From positions 682,001-746,000 of the forward strand of contig NZ_JAYLVL010000002.1 of NCBI RefSeq assembly GCF_046156175.1: a stretch of DNA of 64,000 bases, given 5' to 3'. The position numbers were made by a program, and so were the translations under genes. This DNA comes from Lacisediminihabitans sp046156175 (GTDB taxonomy: Bacteria > Actinomycetota > Actinomycetes > Actinomycetales > Microbacteriaceae). This document shows, piece by piece, positions 49,782-58,183 of the stretch (position 1 is the stretch's first letter; the number at the start of each line of letters is the position of its first letter). The notes beneath the pieces are model-generated. The model saw only the letters and a list, made by a program, of their open reading frames with translations, did not search any database and was not told where the DNA came from.

Positions 49782-51200
49782 TCAGCGCACGGGGTCGTAG
49801 CGCTTCGGCGAGAAGGCGGATGCCACCAGCGACCGGAGCGCCTCGAGCGACCCGGTCACGAAACCTTGTGCCCGCGCCTGAATCAGCACATTCCCGATCG
49901 CCGTCGCCTCGACGGGACCGGCGAGCACGGGAAGTCCGCTCAGGTCGGCCGTCGCCTGGCAGAGCAGCTCGTTCTGAGATCCGCCCCCGACGATATGGAT
50001 GACGTCGACACGAATCCCGGACAGCTCGGCGGCCGTCCGCACGGCATCCGAGAACGCGGAGGCGAGCGACTGGATGATGCAGCGCACGAACTCCGCACGG
50101 GACTGCGGCACGGGGCGGCCGTGCTCGGTGAGCCACTCCGCGATGCGCTCCGGCATGTCACCCGGAGTGAGGAAACGCGGGTCGTTGGCGTCGAACACGG
50201 CAACTTCGCTCGACACAGCGGCGGCCTGCGCGAGGAGTGCAGCGAGATCGATCGTCTCGCCCGAGCGTTCCCAGGTGCGAACCGACTCCGAGAGCAACCA
50301 GAGGCCCATGACGTTGTGGAGGTAGCGCACACGGCCGTCGACGCCGCCCTCGTTGGTGAAGTTGGCGAGGCGAGACGCCTCAGTGAGCACCGGGTGTTCG
50401 AGCTCGACACCGACGAGCCCCCAGGTGCCGCAGCTGATGTAGGCGAAGTTCGGCGTGGTGGCCGGGATCGCGACGACGGCCGACGCCGTGTCGTGGGAAC
50501 CGACCGCGATGATGCCGAGGCTCTGCCGCATCCCGAGCTCGGTCGCGATCGACGGTAGGAGTTCGCCGACGCTCGCGCCGGGGGAGATCAGCGGCGGGAA
50601 CAGTCCCGCGGGCAGGTCGAGCCGCGAGATGAGGATGTCGTTCCACTCGCCTGTCGTGATGTCGACGAGCCCGGTCGTCGAAGCGTTGGTGCGCTCCGCG
50701 AAGCTCTCACCCGTGAGCCAGAAATTGATCAGGTCCGGGATGAGCAGCAGCGAGTCTGCAAAACCGAGCAGGCCGGGTGCGCGCTCGGCTTCGAGCTGGT
50801 ACAGGGTGTTGAACGGCAGGAACTGCAGGCCGTTCGCTGCATACAGCTCCTCCGCTGAGACCACAGAGTGCGTGGTCTCGACGGCGCCCGCGGTGCGCTC
50901 GTCACGGTAGTGGAATGGCGCGCCGAGCATCCGTCCGCCTCGCAGCAATGCGTAGTCGACGGCCCAGGAGTCGACCCCGGCGCTCGCGAGCCCGGGTTCC
51001 TCCCGCGCCGCGGCGCCGAGCCCGGCCGTCACGTTGCGGAACAGTCCGAGGATGTTCCAGTGCAGGCCATCCGGGGTGCGGACCGGGAGGTTCGGAAAGC
51101 GCGCGACCGGTCGAACACTGAGCTCGTTGTGTCCGACGTAGCCCAGCATGACCCGCCCGCTCGTCGCCCCGAGATCGACCGCCGCGACGGCCTCGGTCAT
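49782..51200 (-). CDS. rhaB: Rhamnulokinase
   Basis: FGGY-family kinase of 472 residues phosphorylating L-rhamnulose. The N-terminal phosphate loop is VDLGATSGRVMLG. VDSWAVDYALL and FHYRDERT are typical of RhaB. The second lobe has VGSHDTASAV, YISCGTWGLVGVEL and VHIVGGGSQNELLCQ-like segments (here IHIVGGGSQNELL). It overlaps the end of the upstream aldolase/dehydrogenase gene by 4 nt. Confidence 0.94.
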   Translation of the reverse strand: MTEAVAAVDLGATSGRVMLGYVGHNELSVRPVARFPNLPVRTPDGLHWNILGLFRNVTAGLGAAAREEPGLASAGVDSWAVDYALLRGGRMLGAPFHYRDERTAGAVETTHSVVSAEELYAANGLQFLPFNTLYQLEAERAPGLLGFADSLLLIPDLINFWLTGESFAERTNASTTGLVDITTGEWNDILISRLDLPAGLFPPLISPGASVGELLPSIATELGMRQSLGIIAVGSHDTASAVVAIPATTPNFAYISCGTWGLVGVELEHPVLTEASRLANFTNEGGVDGRVRYLHNVMGLWLLSESVRTWERSGETIDLAALLAQAAAVSSEVAVFDANDPRFLTPGDMPERIAEWLTEHGRPVPQSRAEFVRCIIQSLASAFSDAVRTAAELSGIRVDVIHIVGGGSQNELLCQATADLSGLPVLAGPVEATAIGNVLIQARAQGFVTGSLEALRSLVASAFSPKRYDPVR

Positions 51201-53233
51201 CGCAGGAACGCGGCGGCGACGCCCGCGTCGACCGGGATGTGCAGGCCCGTGGTGTGGCTGAGGTCGCTCGTGCACAGAACGAACACCGCGTTGGCCACGT
51301 TCTCGGGCAGCACCTCGCGCTTCAGCAGCGTGCGCTGCGCGTAGTACTTGCCGAGCTCTTCCTCCGGAACGCCGTAGACCGCTGCGCGCTTCGCGCCCCA
51401 GCCTCCGGCGAAGATGCCGGATCCGCGCACGACGCCGTCGGGATTGATTCCGTTCACCTTCACGCCGTATTCGCCGAGTTCGGCGGCGAGAAGCCGCACC
51501 TGGTGGGCCTGGTCGGCCTTCGTGGCCGAGTAGGCGATGTTGTTGGGGCCTGCGAAGACCGAGTTCTTCGACGAGATGTAGATGATGTCCCCGCCGAGCT
51601 TCTGGTCGATCAACACCTTCGCGGCGGCGCGGGAGACCAGGAAGGAGCCCTTGGCCATCACGTCGTGCTGCAGGTCCCAGTCGGCGACGGTGGTCTCGAG
51701 CAGGCTCTTGGAGAGCGAGAGGCCCGCGTTGTTCACGACGAGGTCGAGCCCGCCGAACGCGAGCACCGCGGCATCCACGGCGGACTGCACCTGCAGCTCA
51801 TCGGTCACGTTCGCCTGCACCCCGATCGCGACGTCTGTGCTGCCGATCTCGGCGGCGGCGGCCTGCGCCTTCTCGAGGTCGAGGTCGGCGATCACGACGC
51901 AGGCGCCCTCGGCGGCGAGACGGGTGGCGATGGCCTTGCCGATGCCGGATGCCGCCCCGGTGACGAGCGCGACTCGCGTCGCGAGGGGCTTGGCCTTCGG
52001 CATCCGCTGCAGCTTCGCCTCCTCGAGTGCCCAGTACTCGATGCGGAACTTCTCCGCCTCGTCGATCGGCGCGTAGGTGGAGATCGCCTCGGCGCCGCGC
52101 ATCACGTTGATGGCGTTGATGTAGAACTCGCTCGCGACGCGGGCGGTCTGCTTATTGGCGCCGTAGCTGAACATGCCGATGCCGGGGACGAGCACCACGA
52201 GGGGGTCCGCGCCGCGGATCGCCGGGCTGCCCTCGACCGCGTTGCGGTCGTAGTACGCCTGGTAGTCGGCCCGGTACTCGTCGTGGAGTTCGTGCAGGCG
52301 CGCGAGCTGGTCTTCGAGGGACGCGGTCGGCGGCAGGTCGAGCAGCATCGGCTTGACCTTGGTGCGCAGGAAGTGGTCAGGGCAGCTGGTGCCGAGGGCG
52401 GCGAGGCGGGGGTGCTCTGATTGCTCGAGGAAGTCGAGCACGACCTGGGCGTCGGTGAAGTGACCGACCTGGGCGCGGTCGGTCGAGGCGAGGCCGCGCA
52501 GCGTCGGGGCGAGCGCGGCCGCGCGGGAAAGACGCTGGTCAGAGGGCAGTGCGCCGTAACCCTCCATGATGGTTCCCAGGGGATCGGCCCGGCCATTGTC
52601 GACGATGAAGCTCTCGGCGGTCTCGATGATCCAGAGCGAGTTGGCCTCGGCCTCCGCCGAGGTATCGCCCCACGCGGTGATGCCGTGGCCGCCGAGAATG
52701 CACCCGATGGCCGTTGGGTTGGCGTCTTTGATAGCAGCGATGTCGAGCCCGAGCTGCCAGCCCGGTCGGCGCCACTGCACCCAGACGACCTTCTCGCCGA
52801 ACGCCTTAGCGGTGAGTTCCTCGCCGTCGGCGGAGGTCGCGAAGGCGATGCCGGAGTCGGGGTGGAGGTGGTCCACGTGGGCGGCATCCACCAGTCCGTG
52901 CATGGCGGTGTCGATCGAAGGTGCGGCGCCCCCCTTGCCGTGCAGTGTGTAGTCGAAGGCGGCGACCATCTCGTCTTCGCGGTCGACGCCGGGGTAGACG
53001 CTCTTGAGCGCGCGCAGGCGGTCGAGGCGCAGCACCGCGAGGCCGGACTCGGTGAGGGTGCCGAGGTCGCCGCCGGAGCCCTTCACCCAGAGCAACTCGA
53101 CGGGCTCACCCGTCGCGGGGTCGACATCCGTTCCCTTGGCGGAGGTGTTTCCGCCCGCGTAGTTCGTGACCCGCGGGTCTGAGCCGAGTCGGTTGCTGCG
53201 GGCGATGAGCTCTGCGGCAGCGGGGTTGGTCAT
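51197..53233 (-). CDS. rhaEW: Bifunctional rhamnulose-1-phosphate aldolase / lactaldehyde dehydrogenase
   Basis: Fusion of 678 residues. Residues about 1-400 form a class II aldolase (RVTNYAGGNTSAK, VKGSGGDLGTL, DAAHVDHLHPDSG metal site, GCILGGHGITAWG). Residues about 425-678 form an SDR dehydrogenase (ALVTGAASGIGKAIAT, VVNNAGLSLS, YSATKADQ). RhaEW fusions split rhamnulose-1-phosphate into DHAP and L-lactaldehyde and oxidise the latter to L-lactate. It has AAGGAT about 8 nt before the ATG. It lies 148 bp downstream of rhaI, separated by a hairpin. Confidence 0.94.
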   Translation of the reverse strand: MTNPAAAELIARSNRLGSDPRVTNYAGGNTSAKGTDVDPATGEPVELLWVKGSGGDLGTLTESGLAVLRLDRLRALKSVYPGVDREDEMVAAFDYTLHGKGGAAPSIDTAMHGLVDAAHVDHLHPDSGIAFATSADGEELTAKAFGEKVVWVQWRRPGWQLGLDIAAIKDANPTAIGCILGGHGITAWGDTSAEAEANSLWIIETAESFIVDNGRADPLGTIMEGYGALPSDQRLSRAAALAPTLRGLASTDRAQVGHFTDAQVVLDFLEQSEHPRLAALGTSCPDHFLRTKVKPMLLDLPPTASLEDQLARLHELHDEYRADYQAYYDRNAVEGSPAIRGADPLVVLVPGIGMFSYGANKQTARVASEFYINAINVMRGAEAISTYAPIDEAEKFRIEYWALEEAKLQRMPKAKPLATRVALVTGAASGIGKAIATRLAAEGACVVIADLDLEKAQAAAAEIGSTDVAIGVQANVTDELQVQSAVDAAVLAFGGLDLVVNNAGLSLSKSLLETTVADWDLQHDVMAKGSFLVSRAAAKVLIDQKLGGDIIYISSKNSVFAGPNNIAYSATKADQAHQVRLLAAELGEYGVKVNGINPDGVVRGSGIFAGGWGAKRAAVYGVPEEELGKYYAQRTLLKREVLPENVANAVFVLCTSDLSHTTGLHIPVDAGVAAAFLR

Positions 53234-53246
53234 GTGGTGATCCTTC

Positions 53247-53276
53247 GGTCTGCGGTGAACTGGTCTGCGGTGAATC
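53247..53276. repeat. Two 15-bp direct repeats in the rhaEW leader
   Basis: GGTCTGCGGTGAACT is followed immediately by GGTCTGCGGTGAA with a diverged end. It lies 14 bp upstream of the rhaEW start codon. Confidence 0.75.
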
Positions 53277-53319
53277 GGCGGTGGCGGGGGATACGCGCTG
53301 TCGTGAAGGCCGGATGCGC

Positions 53320-53349
53320 TCGCGGAGGGAGGCATGGCACCCTCCGCGA
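53320..53349 (-). other. Intercistronic hairpin between rhaI and rhaEW
   Basis: Perfect 10-bp arms (TCGCGGAGGG and complement) with a 10-nt loop and no T-run. It probably tunes mRNA stability or partial readthrough rather than ending transcription. Confidence 0.6.
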
Positions 53350-53381
53350 CGTCGTAGGGCCGCCGCGAGAAAACACGCGCG

Positions 53382-54548
53382 TTACGCGCCCCAGGAGGCC
53401 TGCTGGCCGCCCACGCGGTCGGCGGCGATCTTCGCCTGGTACCCGGATGCCGCGTAGGCGGCCATCGGGTCCCCGGTGAGCCCGCGGGACTCGCGCCAGG
53501 CGGCGAGGTCGGCGCGCACGTCGTTGTAGAAGGCGTCCATGAGGATGCCGTTGGCGCCGAGCACATCGCCCGCGTCCTGCGCTGCAGTGAGCGCGACGGT
53601 GTCGACGAGCAGCGCGCGCGCCGTCATCTCCTGCACATTGAGCACGGAGCGGATCTGCCCGGGGATCTTGTCCTCGACGTTATGGCACTGGTCGAGCATG
53701 AACGCGACGCCGGAGTCGGTGCCGTATCCCCCGCCACGGATGACCTCGTAGAGGATGCGGAACAGCTGGAAGGGGTCCGCCGCCCCGACGATGAGGTCGT
53801 CATCGGCGTAGAAGCGCGAGTTGAAGTCGAACGAGCCGAGCTTGCCGAGGCGCAGGAGCTGCATGACGATGAACTCGATGTTGGTGCCCGGGGCGTGGTG
53901 TCCGGTGTCGAGGCAGACCAGCGCACGGTCTCCGAGTGCGGCGACTTGGGCATACGAGGTGCCCCAGTCCGGCACATCCGTGTGATAAAAAGCGGGCTCG
54001 AAGAACTTGTATTCGAGCACCATCCGCTGGGAATCGCCGATGCGGGCGTAGATGGCGGCGAGCGAATCCGCCAGGCGGTCCTGCCGGGCACGCAGGTCCT
54101 GCTGGCCCGGGTAGTTGGTGCCGTCGGCGAGCCAGATCTTGAGGTCACGCGAGCCGGTGGCATCCATGATGTCGATGCACTCGAAGTGGTGGTCGATGGC
54201 CTTCTGGCGGATCTTCGGGTCTGAGTGCGTCAGGGAACCGAACTTGTAGTCGTCGTCCTGGAAGGTGTTGGAGTTGACGGTGCCGAGGGCGACTCCGTGG
54301 TCGTTCGCGAAGGCGCCGAGGGCCGCGTAGTCATCCACCCGGTCCCACGGGATATGCAGTGCCACCGAGGGGGACAGTGCGGTGTATCGGTTGACCTGCG
54401 CGGCGTCGGCGATCTTCTCCTGCGGCGTGCGGGGCGTGCCGGGGGTGCCGAAGACCTTGAACCGGGTGCCGGAGTTGCCGAACGCCCAGGAGGGCAGCTC
54501 GATGGACTGCTGCGCGAGCAGCGGTTCGATGTCGGAGAAGGTTGTCAT
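53382..54548 (-). CDS. rhaI: L-rhamnose isomerase
   Basis: Isomerises L-rhamnose to L-rhamnulose; 388 residues, matching the RhaI type rather than E. coli RhaA. It is a xylose-isomerase-like barrel with conserved metal and substrate residues in HIPWDRVDDY, GTVNSNTFQ, LKIWLADGTNYPGQ, MVLEYKFFEPAFYHTDVPDW, CLDTGHHAPGTNIE and GSFDFNSRFYADDD. The start overlaps the rhaM stop, so the two are coupled. Confidence 0.94.
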   Translation of the reverse strand: MTTFSDIEPLLAQQSIELPSWAFGNSGTRFKVFGTPGTPRTPQEKIADAAQVNRYTALSPSVALHIPWDRVDDYAALGAFANDHGVALGTVNSNTFQDDDYKFGSLTHSDPKIRQKAIDHHFECIDIMDATGSRDLKIWLADGTNYPGQQDLRARQDRLADSLAAIYARIGDSQRMVLEYKFFEPAFYHTDVPDWGTSYAQVAALGDRALVCLDTGHHAPGTNIEFIVMQLLRLGKLGSFDFNSRFYADDDLIVGAADPFQLFRILYEVIRGGGYGTDSGVAFMLDQCHNVEDKIPGQIRSVLNVQEMTARALLVDTVALTAAQDAGDVLGANGILMDAFYNDVRADLAAWRESRGLTGDPMAAYAASGYQAKIAADRVGGQQASWGA

Positions 54549-54919
54549 GATCGGTTCCCGTTCTGGTTGACGCCGTTCGTGCGAAGACTGGTGAGCTGGT
54601 CGTCGAGGTTGAAGACCTCGTCGAGTCGGTCGAAGCCCTGATCGGGGCGAGCGCCGTCGAGGTCCTCGAAGAAGTCCCCCATCTCGCGCTCCCAGTCGGC
54701 GGCGACCGTCGAGGCGTCGAGGTAGTCCTGGCTCGCGGCCAGGTCGTCGGTCTCGAAGTAGCCGATCAGCAGGCCATCCGGCCGCAGGAAGAGGGAGTAG
54801 TTGCGGCGGCCGGATGCCGCGATCTCGCGCAACATTTCGGGCCAGACGCGAGCGTGGCGCTCCGTGTATTCGTCGAGGCGCTCTGGCTTCACCCTGAGCT
54901 GGAAACAGATCCGGTCCAT
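54545..54919 (-). CDS. rhaM: L-rhamnose mutarotase
   Basis: Interconverts alpha- and beta-L-rhamnose. A 124-residue dimeric ferredoxin-like protein with RICFQLRVKPERLDEYTERH, containing the catalytic His/Tyr region, and the NYSLFLRPDGLLIGYFE strand. It lies between the ABC transporter genes and the isomerase gene, the logical place for a sugar-entry enzyme. The last 4 nt overlap rhaI. Confidence 0.92.
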   Translation of the reverse strand: MDRICFQLRVKPERLDEYTERHARVWPEMLREIAASGRRNYSLFLRPDGLLIGYFETDDLAASQDYLDASTVAADWEREMGDFFEDLDGARPDQGFDRLDEVFNLDDQLTSLRTNGVNQNGNRS

Positions 54920-54958
54920 CGAACCCTCCTCGAGTCGAAATGGTCGTGCGGGGTGGTG

Positions 54959-54991
54959 CCGGGGCCGGCGGAACTGCTCCGCCGACCCCGG
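54959..54991 (-). other. Intercistronic hairpin after rhaS
   Basis: A 13-bp stem with one mismatch (CCGGGG-CGGCGGA pairing) and a 5-nt loop lies 14 nt downstream of the rhaS stop, before rhaM, without a T-run. Such structures often keep binding-protein mRNA above that of downstream genes. Confidence 0.6.
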
Positions 54992-55004
54992 GACCCGTGG
55001 GTGC

Positions 55005-56057
55005 CTAGAAGTTGAACTTCGCGATGTTGCTCTTGTCGAACGTGTACGGGTCACCGAGCAGTACGGTGCCCTTGGCGCCGACCTTGAAGGTGCCGAGCTT
55101 GCCGGCCTTGAAGCTGTCGCCCTCCTTGCCGGTGATGGTGCCGTCGATCAGTGCCTTCGCCGCGTAGGAGGCGAGGTAGCCGAGGTCGGCCGGGTTCCAC
55201 AGCGCGAACGCCGTGACGGTTCCGTCGTTGACGTAGTCGCGCATCTGGTTCGGGGTACCGAGGCCGGTCAGTGCGACCTTGCCCTTGAAGGCCGAGGTCG
55301 ACAGGTAGCGGGCAGCAGCTGCGACGCCGACCGTGGTGGGCGAGATGATGCCCTTGAGGTTGGGGTGCGTCTGCAGCAGCGCCGCGGTCTTGTCGAACGA
55401 GGTCTGGTCATCGTCGTTTCCGTAAACGACATCGACGAGCTTCACGTTCGGGTGGTCGGCCGCGAGGTCCTTCTTCATCAGGTCGATCCAGGCATTCTGG
55501 TTCGCGGCGTTCGCCGTCGCCGAGAGGATCGCGATGTCGCCGGCGTCGCCGATTTCCTTGGTGATCAGATCCACCTCGATCTTGGCGATGCCGTCGGCTG
55601 TCGCCTGGTTGACGAAGATGTCGCGGTACTTCTCGTCGGTGTCCGCGTCGTAGGTGACGACCTTGACGCCGGCAGCCTTCGCCTGGGTGAGCGCGCTCCC
55701 GAGCGCGGTCGGGTCATTCGCGGACAGCACGATCGCCCCGACATTCTGCTGGGTGAGGGTGTTGATGTAGCTGACCTGGGCATCGGCGGCGGCCGTCGCC
55801 GGTCCGACCTCCGAGTAGGTCCCCGCGAACTCCTTGATCGCTGCCGCGCCGCCCTTGTCGGAGGTGTCGAAGTAGGCGTTACCCAGCTGCTTGGGCAGGA
55901 AGGTGATCTTGTAGTTCTTGGTGCCGGACGAACTTGAGGTGCCGGATCCGCCGGTGGCCGATGAGCAGCCGGTCGCGACGAGGGCGAGGGTGATGGCTGC
56001 CGCGGTGAGGGTTAGCGCGCGCGTGACGCCGCGCTTGCTGGATGTCTGAAACAACAT
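55005..56057 (-). CDS. rhaS: Sugar ABC transporter substrate-binding lipoprotein (rhamnose)
   Basis: A 350-residue lipoprotein. The signal peptide ends in the lipobox VATGCSS (Cys about residue 31), followed by a Ser/Gly linker. The periplasmic-binding fold of the RbsB/LsrB type follows: YKITFLPKQLGNAYFDTS, GAIVLSANDPTAL, VVTYDADTD and VALTGLGTPNQMRDYV, close to RhaS. It recruits L-rhamnose for the two permeases. AAGGAAG lies before the ATG. Confidence 0.92.
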   Translation of the reverse strand: MLFQTSSKRGVTRALTLTAAAITLALVATGCSSATGGSGTSSSSGTKNYKITFLPKQLGNAYFDTSDKGGAAAIKEFAGTYSEVGPATAAADAQVSYINTLTQQNVGAIVLSANDPTALGSALTQAKAAGVKVVTYDADTDEKYRDIFVNQATADGIAKIEVDLITKEIGDAGDIAILSATANAANQNAWIDLMKKDLAADHPNVKLVDVVYGNDDDQTSFDKTAALLQTHPNLKGIISPTTVGVAAAARYLSTSAFKGKVALTGLGTPNQMRDYVNDGTVTAFALWNPADLGYLASYAAKALIDGTITGKEGDSFKAGKLGTFKVGAKGTVLLGDPYTFDKSNIAKFNF

Positions 56058-56115
56058 CGTTGTTCTTCCTTTCGTTGAGGTGGTGATGCAGGCAGCGCTC
56101 CTGTGCTGTGGGGCG

Positions 56116-57153
56116 CTATTTTCGTTGCCCGGCCGCCGACGGTCGAAGCCGCCGGGCCCAGGCAAGAATCCGTGGGGAGAGCACTGACAGGATGAGCAGC
56201 GCCCCGATGATGATGTTGATCGCGTCGGAACTGACGTTGGCCAGGCGGAGGGCGCTCTGCAGCACCCCGATGAGAAGCACTCCGGCGACAACGCCGTGCA
56301 ATGCTCCCTTTCCGCCGAAGATCGAGACTCCGCCGAGGAGCACGGCCGCTATCACCGAGAGCTCGAGGCCGGTCGCATTGTCGCCGCGCGCGCTTCCGTA
56401 CCGGAGCGTCCAGTAGATGCCGGCGAGGGCCGAGATGAGTCCGGTGAGCAGGAAGGCGATGAACTTCGCTCGGTTGACCCTGACACCAGAGAACGCGGCG
56501 GTGTCCTTGCTCAGGCCGAGCGCGAACAGCCCGCGACCGAACGGTGTGAAGTGCAGCACGAGGGCGAAGATCATGATGAGCACGATGACGAGCACCATGA
56601 CCACGGGGATCCCGGTGAGGCCGAATCGGGCCTGCGCGAGGTTCTGCCAGAACGGCGGGAACGTGGTTATCGCGGTGGTGCCGAGCAGCCCGACCGCGAT
56701 GCCCCGGAACAGGGCGAGGGTGCCGATCGTCACGGCGAGCGACGGCAGTCCCACGATCGTGACCAGGAACCCGTTGACCGCACCGGCGAGGAGTCCCACG
56801 ATCAGGCAGATGACCATGGCGAGCCCGATGGGCATGCCGCCCTTGGTCAGCACGCCGAGCATCACGCTCGAGAGGCCGAGGGTGCTCGCGACCGAGAGGT
56901 CGATCTCCCCGGTGATGATGACGAAGGTCATCGGCAGCGCGATCATGAGGATCGGCGTCGCGTCGAGAAGCAGGAAGCCGAGCGTCGTGGTCGTGCCGAA
57001 GTAGGGCACCACGGAGGAGGCGACCACCCAGACCAGGATGACGGCCACGATAACCGCGCTCTCCCGGCTCAGGAGCCAGCGTCGCCAGAGCGGGCGACCG
57101 TAGTTCGCGATCGTCTTCGCCGCGAGGGGGGTGGGGGTCTCCAGGCTAGTCAT
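56116..57153 (-). CDS. rhaQ: Sugar ABC transporter permease
   Basis: A 345-residue membrane protein with about 8-10 helices, of the ribose-type BPD_transp_2 family. Diagnostic segments are FVIITGEIDLSVASTLGLSS, GLPSLAVTIGTLALFRG and VIAAVLLGGVSIFGGKG. It forms the channel with the adjacent permease. The start overlaps the end of the upstream permease gene by 8 nt. Confidence 0.92.
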   Translation of the reverse strand: MTSLETPTPLAAKTIANYGRPLWRRWLLSRESAVIVAVILVWVVASSVVPYFGTTTTLGFLLLDATPILMIALPMTFVIITGEIDLSVASTLGLSSVMLGVLTKGGMPIGLAMVICLIVGLLAGAVNGFLVTIVGLPSLAVTIGTLALFRGIAVGLLGTTAITTFPPFWQNLAQARFGLTGIPVVMVLVIVLIMIFALVLHFTPFGRGLFALGLSKDTAAFSGVRVNRAKFIAFLLTGLISALAGIYWTLRYGSARGDNATGLELSVIAAVLLGGVSIFGGKGALHGVVAGVLLIGVLQSALRLANVSSDAINIIIGALLILSVLSPRILAWARRLRPSAAGQRK

Positions 57154-58183
57154 GGGACACCTGCCGTTCCGAGGTCAGTTTGCGCAAGAGTCGAAGGGCG
57201 AGCAGCCGGTCGAGAACGATGGCGCCGATGATGAGCGCGCCGACGACGGCCTGCTGCCAGAAGTCCTGGATTCCGAGGATCGGAAGCGCCCGGTTGATCG
57301 TGAGGAGGAGCACCGCACCGATCGCCGCGCCGTAGACCGTTCCGCTTCCGCCGAAGATCGCGACGCCGCCGATCACCGCGGCGCCGACCGCCTGGAGCTC
57401 CAAACCGGTCCCGGTTTGCGAGTTCGTGGTGCCGTACCGGGCGGCGAACAGGATGCCCGCGAGGCCCGCGAGGGCACCGCTGAGCACGAAGGCGACGAGA
57501 ATCCGGCGCGTCACGTTGAGGCCGTACAGTTCCGCGGCGGCCGGATCGGAACCGATGGCGTACAGCTCGCGACCGCCGCGCCGATTCCGCAGGTACCAGC
57601 CGGCAGCAAGCACGACGACGAGCGCGATGATGGTGAGGGAGGGGATGAAGAGCAGCGTCTGGGTCCCGAGGGCAAGGAACGCCTTCGGCATGTCGGAGGA
57701 GTTGATCCGGTTGCTGCCCGTCCAGAGGACGTTGATGCCGCGGTAGGCATACAGGGTTCCGAGGGTGATGACGAGGGCCGGAACCTTGCCGTAGGCCACG
57801 AGCAGTCCGTTGACGAGCCCGAGCACCGCCCCGGCGGCCATCGCGAGCAGGAGGACCACGATGATCGGTATTCCGGGCACGTCGATGAAGAGACGGCCGG
57901 CCAGATATGCCGTCAGTCCGACGACCGAACCGACCGAGAGGTCCACGCTGCGGGTGATGATCACCATCGCCTGCCCCACCGCGATGAGGATGAGAATCGA
58001 CGGCGTGAGCAGCAGGTCTCGGAAACCATCCGAGCTGAACAGGAAGGTCGGGTTGACCACGGTGGTCACCGCGATGACAATGACGAGCGCGGCGAGGATC
58101 CCCGTCTCGCGAGAGCGGAAGAACTGCCCGGTGAGTCGAGCGATCGCGTTCGTCGGTGGTCGTTCTGTGCTGGTGAGAGTCAT
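57146..58183 (-). CDS. rhaP: Sugar ABC transporter permease
   Basis: A 345-residue permease of the same family as its neighbour, with MVIITRSVDLSVGSVVGLTA, PALVITLGTLYAYRGIN and VIGGVAIFGGSGTVYG. The two permeases are paralogous and probably heterodimerise. The ATG overlaps the ATPase gene stop (ATGA). Confidence 0.92.
   Translation of the reverse strand: MTLTSTERPPTNAIARLTGQFFRSRETGILAALVIVIAVTTVVNPTFLFSSDGFRDLLLTPSILILIAVGQAMVIITRSVDLSVGSVVGLTAYLAGRLFIDVPGIPIIVVLLLAMAAGAVLGLVNGLLVAYGKVPALVITLGTLYAYRGINVLWTGSNRINSSDMPKAFLALGTQTLLFIPSLTIIALVVVLAAGWYLRNRRGGRELYAIGSDPAAAELYGLNVTRRILVAFVLSGALAGLAGILFAARYGTTNSQTGTGLELQAVGAAVIGGVAIFGGSGTVYGAAIGAVLLLTINRALPILGIQDFWQQAVVGALIIGAIVLDRLLALRLLRKLTSERQVSHD

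Noticed and set aside
56050..56064. AACAAC-N3-GTTGTT over the rhaS start codon
   Set aside because: Short repeat that follows from the start codon and leader composition; no second copy supports a regulator site.
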